Shown one piece after another: positions 1-6,514 of a stretch of DNA of 13,738 bases. A program made the translations under genes and the position numbers. Under the pieces are notes generated by a model. That model worked only from the letters and a program-made list of their open reading frames with translations, ran no database searches and was not told the DNA's origin. Numbering within the stretch: position 1 is the stretch's first letter; every line of letters begins with the position of its first letter. This DNA is from CAYOXD01 sp964407825 (GTDB lineage Bacteria; Desulfobacterota; Desulfobacteria; Desulfobacterales; JAFDDL01): NCBI GenBank assembly GCA_964407825.1, contig CAYOXD010000086.1, positions 1-13,738 of the forward strand. Reading direction: 5' to 3'.

Positions 1-435
1 TTGATCATTGCCGCAACTATTTATTTCACTGAATTGGTGATCATGATATCTTTCAAATATCTGCCACCACAGCCCATTTTCCAGAAAGATGTGTTGGACG
101 CAACCGTATTGACAATCATTGTCTTCCCGGTATTGTACTTATTAGTCTTCAGGCCGTTGACAACCGATATTAAAATTCGCCAACAGGCCGAAAAGGAAAA
201 AAACGCTCTCATCAATGAACTAAATCACGCACTGGCAGAAGTAAAGACGCTGCAAGGAATTATCCCGATTTGCAGTTCATGCAAAAAGATCAGAGATGAT
301 GAAGGGTCTTGGCATCAAGTGGAAGCTTATGTAAGTGCCCATTCCAGCGCAAGGTTTTCTCATGGAATCTGCAATGAATGTTACAAGAAGCTCTATCCTG
401 AACAATATGCGATGGCGAATAAAAGAAAAAGCTGA
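1..435 (+). CDS. Membrane-anchored signalling protein with C-terminal Cys4 module (5' end probably outside window)
   Basis: The frame is open from the first base to a TGA at 433-435. The TTG at base 1 is not a convincing start, so the protein probably begins upstream. Visible are two hydrophobic stretches (about residues 1-20 and 32-51, the second ending LLVFRPL), a short charged linker likely to be helical or coiled coil (about 55-85), and a C-terminal Cys4 module. That module runs from KTLQGIIPICSSCKKIR (C91, C94) to FSHGICNECYKKLYP (C124, C127). The transmembrane hairpin plus linker resembles the N-terminal anchor of many Desulfobacterota sensor kinases, but no kinase, PAS or GAF domain follows. 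The paired CxxC motifs suggest metal or redox chemistry, which is inference. The response regulator at 614-1276 carries the same module on the opposite strand, so the two genes converge. Function is unknown. Confidence 0.7.
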   Translation: MIIAATIYFTELVIMISFKYLPPQPIFQKDVLDATVLTIIVFPVLYLLVFRPLTTDIKIRQQAEKEKNALINELNHALAEVKTLQGIIPICSSCKKIRDDEGSWHQVEAYVSAHSSARFSHGICNECYKKLYPEQYAMANKRKS

Positions 436-613
436 CAATGAGAAAGGCGCTGTGGTTTGGCTGGGGAACCCACGTCCCCAGAAGAATACCCGGAGCAAGG
501 ATCTGCCGCGAAGACAGGCGTAATCATCTATTAAACGCTTGCTTGCGTTGAGTCAAATGAAGAGAATTATTGAACCAGAGGCAAGGGAAGTCGACTTGGA
601 GACCGCAGCATTA
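436..613. other. Intergenic segment between convergent genes
   Basis: No gene is supported here. The segment holds a perfect 7-bp inverted repeat (CTGGGGA at 461-467, TCCCCAG at 475-481) without a T-tract. It also holds the 47-bp antiporter-like fragment at 474-520. A small CGCAG/CTGCG hairpin (604-608 / 617-621) sits over the end of the response-regulator gene, also without a T-run, so no terminator is called. Confidence 0.6.
474..520 (-). repeat. 47-bp fragment matching the antiporter gene at 7350-7396
   Basis: An ungapped alignment of 474-520 with 7350-7396 gives 42 of 47 identical bases, and all five differences are transitions (at 488, 492, 494, 495 and 519). Read on the minus strand it encodes RLSSRQILAPGILLGT. 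The intact antiporter has HLSSRQILVLGILLGT at residues 157-172. Similarity stops abruptly on both sides. It looks like a stranded scrap of this or a related antiporter gene; how it arrived is not visible. Confidence 0.75.
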
Positions 614-1276
614 TCACTGCGTTTCGCGAAACCATGGGTAGAGTTTTTTCGCACATATGGGGCACAACCCGTGTGAAAATTTTGCTTCGGTCCGCATGCA
701 GATATAGTCTTCCATCGTTACCCATGAATCCGGATCCATCGCTTCCATGTTTTCCAACCTGATTTTCTTGCAGTTGGCGCAAATCGGAAAAATACCCTGA
801 AGCGTTTTTATCTCCTTAAGGGCAAGTTGAAGCTCCTGGTTCGTCTGTTTCAACCGATCATTGATGTCGGCCAGCTCCCTGTTCTTCACTCGGATGCCGT
901 CTTCGGCCTTGACAAGTCGGCCACCCACGGCGATACGGCTTCTCAGTTCCCCGCTGTGTACCGGCTTTGTAAGAAAATCATGGGCGCCGCTGTCGAGTGC
1001 CTCGACAATATCCTTTTTTTCGCGTTTTACACTTAGGAGTATTCTATAGATGAAGGGTAGATCATTTTCCTGTGTGAGATGGCGGCAGATGTCCACGCCG
1101 TCCGGTTCCGGCATCATCCAATCGAGGATCGCCACCCTCGGCGGATCCTTTCGGCCAAAGGATTCCCATGCCTTTCGTCCATCGCCCGCTTGAATAACTT
1201 CATATCCCCATCTTTCAAGCAATCTTCCGATCGCCATGCGGGTGAGGGCATCGTCGTCCGCTATCAATACTTTCAT
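614..1276 (-). CDS. Response regulator: receiver domain, coiled linker, Cys4 module
   Basis: This is a 220-residue protein. Residues 1-118 form a CheY-like receiver with acidic pocket D7-D9, phosphoacceptor D52 (LDWMMPEPDG), S82 in the Thr/Ser position and K104 (FLTKP). A helical linker (about 120-158, rich in E, K, L, N) follows. The C-terminal Cys4 module runs TLQGIFPICANCKKIR (C166, C169) to FSHGLCPICAKKLYP (C205, C208). It matches the end of the gene at 1-435, with about six extra residues between KKIR and the conserved W. There is no DNA-binding, cyclase or phosphodiesterase output, so it probably acts through protein contact or the cysteines (inference). The ATG at 1276 is chosen because GGGAGGAGG lies just upstream and MKVLIADDD is a classic receiver start. 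A longer frame would overlap the kinase gene. The gap to the kinase stop is 25 bases, so it is co-transcribed and the likely phosphorelay acceptor. Confidence 0.9.
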   Translation of the reverse strand: MKVLIADDDALTRMAIGRLLERWGYEVIQAGDGRKAWESFGRKDPPRVAILDWMMPEPDGVDICRHLTQENDLPFIYRILLSVKREKKDIVEALDSGAHDFLTKPVHSGELRSRIAVGGRLVKAEDGIRVKNRELADINDRLKQTNQELQLALKEIKTLQGIFPICANCKKIRLENMEAMDPDSWVTMEDYICMRTEAKFSHGLCPICAKKLYPWFRETQ

Positions 1277-1280
1277 TGGA

Positions 1281-1289
1281 CCTCCTCCC
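1281..1289 (-). promoter_or_regulatory. Ribosome binding site deciding the response-regulator start
   Basis: On the minus strand GGGAGGAGG lies 4 bases before the ATG at 1276. It favours this start over an upstream in-frame ATG at 1369 that would overlap the kinase gene by 68 bases. Confidence 0.7.
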
Positions 1290-1301
1290 GGTCCAGGAGA
1301 C

Positions 1302-4082
1302 TTATCCATCCAATATATCGCAAGCCGTATGCCAGTCGGTTTCCCGCAGCGCTTGCGTAAGATGTCCAAGCTCCCTTTTTAATAGAGAAATGTCTATGAT
1401 ACCCGGATCGAATTCACTCTTGCGAGCGGCTCTTTCAATGCTCAGACTTATTTCCAGAAACCGTTCCCCTCCGCAAGTGGCCACAACACCGCTGAGTTTA
1501 TGCGCACTTTCAACAATCTGATCCCGATCCGCCGATTTAATGGCCTTTTGAAGCCGATGTAAAAGAATCGTTGCCTCCTTGGCGAATTCACCGGCCAGTT
1601 CCTGAACCAGTGCTTCATCATGATGCCCGATGTCGAGCAGATGCGAAAGGTTCAATACAGGCAGTGCGCGGCTTTTGTCGCTATTGTCCCTGCTCCCTTT
1701 AGATTCCGCTGTCTCCGTCAGGCATTCCAGGCAATATTTTAGAAGCATATCCAAAATTGCCTTGGACTTGATTGGCTTCGGAATATAATCGTCCATCCCG
1801 GCCTCCTGGCACCTTTGCCGGTCCCCTTCCATGGCCAGGGCCGTTATGGCGATGATGGGGGTTCTGGGTCGCGACGCGCGGGCTTCAATTTTCCGAATTT
1901 GCCGAGTCGCCTCATATCCGTCCATATGAGGCATGTGGATGTCCATGAAAATCGCCTCGTATTTTTTTCCTTTGAAAAGGGCCAGCGCTTCTTCTCCGTT
2001 CTCAGCAAAATCCACAGTGCATCCGTATCTTCGGAGAATACCTATGGCGACTTTCTTATTGATGGCACTATCTTCCACCAACAAGATAGCCGCTCTAATG
2101 CATATCCTTTCATTTCTTTCTTCTTTACCAAATTCTTTAGGCCTGTCTACGGGCAGACCCTGCTTGAAGGCTCTCCACGATATCGAAAGGGCTTCCAGGA
2201 ATGGGAAAAGGCGGATGGGTTTGATCAAGCTCGCCGAAAAGCGTTCCCGCGTGATCGGATCCAATTCACTGGCCTGTCCACCTGAAGAAAACAGGATAAG
2301 CACCGTGTCCCTGAGAAGATCGTCGGTTTTGATCCGATCAACCAAGTTGCCGTCATTCGTTTCCACCATGAAATAATCAATTACGGTGATCCCGAAAGGG
2401 TTTCCACTTCGCTTTGCCTGTTTGAGCTTTTCGATGGCTTCGGCGGCGCAATCCGCTTCATCGCAGGGAATGCGAAATGATTGTAAATATTCCAGAGTGA
2501 TACGGCGGTTCAACTCGTTTTCATCGATAACCAGGATCGGCGCCATGAAAAAGTCAGCGTCTTTATATGGTTGAATTTCCTTTCCAATCGGTAGGGTGAA
2601 TCGTATGAGAAATTCGGAACCACTGCCGACCGTGCTTTTGATGCGGATGCTGCCTCCCATCATGTCAACGAGCTGCTTGCATATGGTCAACCCCAGTCCG
2701 GTGCCGCCAAATTTCCGAGTCGTGGACACGTCTGCCTGGGAGAATTGCTCGAAAATCAGTTCCCTCAATTCAGCCGGTATTCCTATTCCCGTATCTCTCA
2801 CACTGATAACAAAGGTGCACATGTCCTCTTTTTTGTCTTCATACGAGACCATAAGGAGAACATACCCCCGATCTGTGAACTTGACAGCGTTACCTGCAAG
2901 ATTCATGAGAATTTGGCGAATACGTGTGGGATCCCCCACCACCTGCGACGGAACGTCTATGGGGTAACGGATCAGCATTTCGATGCCCTTCTCCTGGGCC
3001 GAGATCGCCATCAATTGCCCTACTTGATCCACGACATCGCGAAGATTGAACGGTAACGCCTCGATTTGCAATTTCCCCGATTGTATTTTGGATAAATCGA
3101 GAATATCATCCAAAATTGTTAGCAGCGCGTTGGCGGAGCTTGCGATGGTTTCGGCATAATCTCTCTGCTGGGGGTCCAACTCCGTCAACAGTAAGAGCTC
3201 GTTGATGCCGATGACACCGTTCATGGGGGTGCGGATTTCATGGCTCATATTGGCCAGAAATTCGCTTTTTGCCCGGTTGGCGGATTCCGCCAGTTCCTTT
3301 GCATTTCTGAGGTCTCTATTTGCCCGGTGAAGCTCGTCGATGGCGAGAGAGAGTTCATTGGTTCGTTGTCGGACCTTTTTTTCCAGAAGCGCTCTTTCCT
3401 CTTCAAGGGCCTGATAAAAGTTGGCATTATTGAGCGCTGCCGTGGCCTGGCCGATCAGGTTTTCCAGGCCGAGCATGAAATGGCTGTCCGGTTGTATTCG
3501 CGAATAATAATCCCGGCGGGATTCTCCGTTTCCGACAATAAGGAGCCCCATTGGATTAATTGAATCCCCGCCGACTGGAAATACTATGTATTCAGTAAGA
3601 AAAAGTTGGTTTCCAAATTGCGTCAACGCTTCATCGCCCCTGCCACTTTGATTGACGATAACCGCATTTCCCTTTAGAAGGCGTTGAACCACATGATGAT
3701 TTTCGGGGATTTTTAAACTTGATATTATTCTGCTTTCTTCTTCTTTATAGAATCCGTCAAAATTTACGGTTTCAAACAGCAGTTGCGCATCATTTCGCAA
3801 CAGAACGATACCCCGTTCAAAATTAAGGGTATATAGGACGAAGTTTATGCACGCTTGAAAAATTTCATCGATTTCCACCGTCGCATTAATCTTCTTTCCC
3901 GTTTCATAAAGCTTTTTGTAAATATTGATCTGCGTGTCCAATGCCTGCTGGGCCTCATACAGCATACTCTCGGTTCGAATGAGCCGTTTGACCTGTACGG
4001 ACAGCAGCTTGTTATTTTCTTTGGTGTACGCGAGTTCAGCTAATAAGCCGTCTGTATGGTTTGCTTCTATCTTGATAGGCAT
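1302..4082 (-). CDS. Hybrid sensor histidine kinase (GAF-HisKA-HATPase-REC-REC-HPt)
   Basis: This is a 926-residue soluble kinase with no transmembrane segment seen. An N-terminal helical stretch (about 1-60) precedes a GAF-like domain (about 62-225) and a coiled coil (about 225-275). HisKA follows with phosphoacceptor H281 in MSHEIRTPMNG. The ATPase domain has N-box N398 (NLAGNAVKFTD), DTGIGIP at 430-436 and GGTGLGL at 459-465. A first receiver (about 513-640) is divergent: it keeps D520, D569 and K621, but the usual MPxMDG loop is altered. The second receiver (about 664-785) is canonical, with E670/D671, D714 (MDIHMPHMDG), T747 and K769. An HPt domain (about 810-915) carries H861 in ESAHKLSGV. 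The protein thus holds a whole phosphorelay, and H861 most likely passes phosphate to the regulator encoded 25 bases downstream. GGAGGGGG precedes the ATG. The FIST gene lies 133 bases upstream on the same strand. The signal is unknown; GAF ligand binding or FIST contact are both possible. Confidence 0.95.
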   Translation of the reverse strand: MPIKIEANHTDGLLAELAYTKENNKLLSVQVKRLIRTESMLYEAQQALDTQINIYKKLYETGKKINATVEIDEIFQACINFVLYTLNFERGIVLLRNDAQLLFETVNFDGFYKEEESRIISSLKIPENHHVVQRLLKGNAVIVNQSGRGDEALTQFGNQLFLTEYIVFPVGGDSINPMGLLIVGNGESRRDYYSRIQPDSHFMLGLENLIGQATAALNNANFYQALEEERALLEKKVRQRTNELSLAIDELHRANRDLRNAKELAESANRAKSEFLANMSHEIRTPMNGVIGINELLLLTELDPQQRDYAETIASSANALLTILDDILDLSKIQSGKLQIEALPFNLRDVVDQVGQLMAISAQEKGIEMLIRYPIDVPSQVVGDPTRIRQILMNLAGNAVKFTDRGYVLLMVSYEDKKEDMCTFVISVRDTGIGIPAELRELIFEQFSQADVSTTRKFGGTGLGLTICKQLVDMMGGSIRIKSTVGSGSEFLIRFTLPIGKEIQPYKDADFFMAPILVIDENELNRRITLEYLQSFRIPCDEADCAAEAIEKLKQAKRSGNPFGITVIDYFMVETNDGNLVDRIKTDDLLRDTVLILFSSGGQASELDPITRERFSASLIKPIRLFPFLEALSISWRAFKQGLPVDRPKEFGKEERNERICIRAAILLVEDSAINKKVAIGILRRYGCTVDFAENGEEALALFKGKKYEAIFMDIHMPHMDGYEATRQIRKIEARASRPRTPIIAITALAMEGDRQRCQEAGMDDYIPKPIKSKAILDMLLKYCLECLTETAESKGSRDNSDKSRALPVLNLSHLLDIGHHDEALVQELAGEFAKEATILLHRLQKAIKSADRDQIVESAHKLSGVVATCGGERFLEISLSIERAARKSEFDPGIIDISLLKRELGHLTQALRETDWHTACDILDG

Positions 4083-4215
4083 ACCCCCTCCGGTTTGACA
4101 GCACCCAAATCATCGCTTCACATATCCAAATCAGACCGGAATATTCAACGCGTATCTTCGCATTTGATTGGGTTAGGGAATCAATGGACAACGATAGATC
4201 ATCATCGGTCAAATT
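4083..4215 (-). other. Intergenic leader between FIST gene and kinase
   Basis: This 133-base AT-richer gap holds the kinase ribosome binding site (GGAGGGGG at 4084-4091). On the minus strand TTGAAT followed 18 bases later by TATGTG is a weak possible sigma-70-type promoter. It could let the kinase be expressed separately from the FIST gene. Nothing else was recognised. Confidence 0.35.
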
Positions 4216-5403
4216 TTAATATACGGCTAAAATGATAGCCGTATAATTATGAAAGTAGTTGCGATTTCCCACCGGCCCGATTTCACCGTATGTGTAAAAG
4301 CCGACCCATGGAATCGAGCTGCCGATCTTTTCCTGAAGTTCCTTCAATAACTGATTTTTCAGCTGATCCCTGAGTACCACCTTTCCCCTTCCGGCGCAGT
4401 CGAAATGGAGCACCATTTTTATGGCTCGGTTTCCGATCGCCTCTTGGATTTGTGAAGCGGCGTTTCTTACGCCGTTAGCGATTTTTTCCTGGTCGCGCCG
4501 CGTCATCGAGATCCTTGCCCCGTTTTCAGCCTCTGTGGAGATCGTTATCCAACCCTTTTCATCATCCTTTGTCGGCATAAATCGGATCAGATAGTCATCA
4601 TATCCTTCCATAGTTGTAGGTGCCTTGAATCCCAGGCATAAATTGACGACTGCGCTGCTCCAGTTATTAATTTCCTCTTCATCTAGATATTCCTTAAAGA
4701 CTTCCAAGACAGGCATGGAATCGATTTCGTATATGGTATTGCCTTCGCATCTCGTAATTTCATGTTCCGCGCCGATGGGGATACAGCCGTGATTGACGAC
4801 CCATGCAATTTGCGCCTTGCCGGACATCAGCGTGCAGACAGCTCCATCGGAAAATACGCGGTTATTGCAATACTGGTAGGTTCGTTTCATTTCCCAATTA
4901 TCAGCGGCCGATCCGCCGAACATGGGAATAAAACGATCAACTTTAAGGTTGCCTTCCAGAGCATCCCTGAATCGATCAAAATTAAGGGTCAACCCGTCCG
5001 CAAATACGAACAGTCCAATGGCTTCATTACTAATGTGGGGGATCAAATCCCGGGCAATCTTCTCTCCGCACAATGCCGAATTCTGGTTCAGGCCCCTTGC
5101 ATCGGCATTCTTAAAGAAAAGCTCATCGGATTGTATAACCATCGTGGCCACGGAGAAATTGGATTCATCCGCTTGTCCTATCGAAATGATCCCTTCCCCC
5201 GAGCAACCGCTCAAAGGCGCCCCCCCTGAAGCCTGATTCACCGCCTCGATCAAAGCTTCCTGATGATATCCAACCGAGGCAAACATGAAAACGAAATCAG
5301 GGGCGCGGATATCACCTGCGCTTATCGCCTGTTCGACGGCTTCCTTTCCCGCCTGTTCCGGATTACGGTGATGGCTGGTGCCGACCCCCACCCGTGTTGC
5401 CAT
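4216..5403 (-). CDS. FIST-domain sensor protein (FIST N + FIST C)
   Basis: This 395-residue cytoplasmic protein consists of FIST_N (about 30-220) plus FIST_C (about 230-385), with no fused kinase or methyl-accepting domain. Family hallmarks visible are GCSGEG (66-71), MFGGSAADNW (161-170), HFDCAGRG (333-340), GFYTYGEIGPV (368-378) and FHNYTAIILA (384-393). FIST is described as a ligand-sensing signal-transduction module, with small molecules such as amino acids proposed as ligands. Here it stands free, just upstream of a hybrid kinase on the same strand. It may therefore present its ligand state to that kinase (inference). The ATG at 5403 is chosen because AGGAGG lies 6 bases upstream. An in-frame TTG at 5424 would add only seven residues and would include the ribosome binding site in the coding region. 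A MITE-like element begins only about 30 bases upstream of the start. Confidence 0.9.
   Translation of the reverse strand: MATRVGVGTSHHRNPEQAGKEAVEQAISAGDIRAPDFVFMFASVGYHQEALIEAVNQASGGAPLSGCSGEGIISIGQADESNFSVATMVIQSDELFFKNADARGLNQNSALCGEKIARDLIPHISNEAIGLFVFADGLTLNFDRFRDALEGNLKVDRFIPMFGGSAADNWEMKRTYQYCNNRVFSDGAVCTLMSGKAQIAWVVNHGCIPIGAEHEITRCEGNTIYEIDSMPVLEVFKEYLDEEEINNWSSAVVNLCLGFKAPTTMEGYDDYLIRFMPTKDDEKGWITISTEAENGARISMTRRDQEKIANGVRNAASQIQEAIGNRAIKMVLHFDCAGRGKVVLRDQLKNQLLKELQEKIGSSIPWVGFYTYGEIGPVGNRNYFHNYTAIILAVY
4220..4245 (-). terminator. Possible weak terminator hairpin at FIST gene end
   Basis: A perfect 10-bp inverted repeat (TATACGGCTA / TAGCCGTATA, 6-base loop) covers the last FIST codons and ends just before the TAA. 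The minus-strand sequence after it is TTAAAATTT, a poor T-run. It could attenuate read-through into the kinase. Alternatively the symmetry partly reflects the conserved YTAIILAVY coding end. Confidence 0.35.
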
Positions 5404-5409
5404 AAGGTG

Positions 5410-5415
5410 CCTCCT
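5410..5415 (-). promoter_or_regulatory. Ribosome binding site deciding the FIST start
   Basis: AGGAGG on the minus strand lies 6 bases before the ATG at 5403. This makes that ATG the likely start rather than the TTG at 5424. Confidence 0.75.
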
Positions 5416-5436
5416 GGCAGTCAAGTTTATTTATTA

Positions 5437-5575
5437 GTGTCCATCCAGAAATAGGCAAATTGGGTCGAGATCAAGGCGCACGAAAAATTTAACCGCAGGC
5501 CGGGTGGATATTCCGAGGATTAAATTTTTCGCGCAACGCAGATATCGTGCAAATTGGCCATTTATGGATGGACAC
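5437..5575. mobile_element. MITE-like palindromic element, 139 bp, with 6-bp direct repeats
   Basis: The ends are perfect inverted repeats GTGTCCATCC (5437-5446) and GGATGGACAC (5566-5575). The two arms (about 5437-5492 and 5520-5575) stay complementary with mismatches for about 56 bases, including CGAAAAATTTAA / TTAAATTTTTCG near the centre (5481-5492 / 5520-5531). They leave a 27-base middle. TTATTA sits directly outside both ends in the same orientation (5431-5436 and 5576-5581), as expected of a target-site duplication. No transposase is encoded, so movement would need one in trans. The whole element could fold into a long hairpin when transcribed. Confidence 0.7.
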
Positions 5576-5581
5576 TTATTA

Positions 5582-6044
5582 ACCATGCGAAATCGCATAG
5601 TGTGGTTGGCAGCGGCATCACCGAGTCGAGGCTGCCAGATGTTGGTGCCTGGGGCATTTGCGTAGATAAGGGCACGCTGGCCCCGCTCCCGGTTTTTTGC
5701 GCAGGCGATCGATCCTCTCCAAGCGTGTTTGTTTGGAGCTATCGGCTCTATAAATGGTGTGTCCCTTATGCCTCGGGGGTGAGTTGCGTCAATATCGGGA
5801 TGCAGTTCGGGGGAGGCCTCTTCCCCGTTCAGGGTAAGGTTTTCAGGGCGAAGCCTGGTGCTCTCTTCAAGTAACGCCTTTTTCCCTCTCTGGGGTGCCA
5901 TGGATAGCCTCGCCCCCTCCCGTTTCCCTTCATGATCGTACAGAGTAACGGCAATGAGTGGTTGGTTTGAAAGCTAACTGGCAAGTAACACATATGTATC
6001 CTCAGAAATAACGTGTTTCCAGCCGTTACAGAACCCGCTTAGAT
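5582..6044. other. Gene-poor segment without a convincing gene
   Basis: About 460 bases. Open frames on both strands (minus 5901 inward, plus to 5874) either read through the MITE-like element or look like no family I recognise, so none is called. Small symmetries are present: ATGCGA/TCGCAT at 5585-5598, TGGCAGC/GCTGCCA at 5607-5637, and GTAACGGC (5945-5952) facing GCCGTTAC (6022-6029). The segment may hold the upstream control region of the FIST gene or the debris of a lost gene or element. Confidence 0.5.
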
Positions 6045-6047
6045 ATT

Positions 6048-6413
6048 TTGTACACCACCTATCGGGATTTTGTCACGCTTTTTCCCGATTGCGCATACCC
6101 TTCACGGATCGACGATCTGGAGCGCCCTTCGGACGCCAACAAGCTGCGGGACCCCGAGGCTTTTTTTACTATTAATGCCGATAAGTTGATCTGCCTTGAT
6201 GAAATCAACAGCTCCAAGCTCGGCGCCTCCCTTGGCGTGAGTCACCACACCATTCGATCCTATATTGACCTGATGGAACAAGCCTTTATCCTGCGGGTGC
6301 TGCCGCCCTATGAAGCCAATGTCAAAAAACGGCTGGTCAAAACGCCGAAGGTCTTCATCCGTGATCCGGGCCTGCTTCACACCCTGCTGGGCATCGAGAC
6401 CCAGAACGACCTT
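6048..6413 (+). pseudogene. Decayed AAA_14/DUF4143 ATPase, internally deleted
   Basis: The translation from 6048 joins two pieces of this ATPase family that are normally far apart. The first is the region before and including the Walker B motif (KLRDPEAFF, then LICLDEI ending at 6206). The second is the start of the DUF4143 part (NSSKLGASLGVSHHTIRSY, then RVLPPYEANVKKRLVKTPK and RDPGLLHTLLGIE). The sensor and lid region between LDEI and NSSKLG, more than 100 residues in intact members, is missing without loss of frame. The Walker A loop expected upstream is absent, and similarity ends near 6413, where the C-terminal third should follow. The only start is a TTG inside the homology, with no ribosome binding site. 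Intact proteins are about 380-450 residues of unknown role. This one cannot bind ATP normally and is taken as a relic. Confidence 0.8.
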
Positions 6414-6514
6414 TCCGATAGGGGACGGGGTGATGGTGACCCCGCTAGGGGCGTTTCTGGACCGAATGGAGAGGGCTTGACATTAGTCCAAGGCCCATCG
6501 GGGACCGCTTTCCC

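Noticed and set aside
5554..5874. Open frame on the plus strand, 106 codons
   Set aside because: It starts inside the MITE-like element, has no ribosome binding site and no recognisable domain.
5434..5901. Open frame on the minus strand, 155 codons
   Set aside because: Its C-terminal third is simply the MITE-like element read through. The rest resembles no family, and a different plus-strand frame overlaps it equally well.
6426..6444. CGGGGT/ACCCCG hairpin after the ATPase relic
   Set aside because: No T-run on either side, and it lies 70 bases beyond the antiporter stop, so it is not called a terminator.
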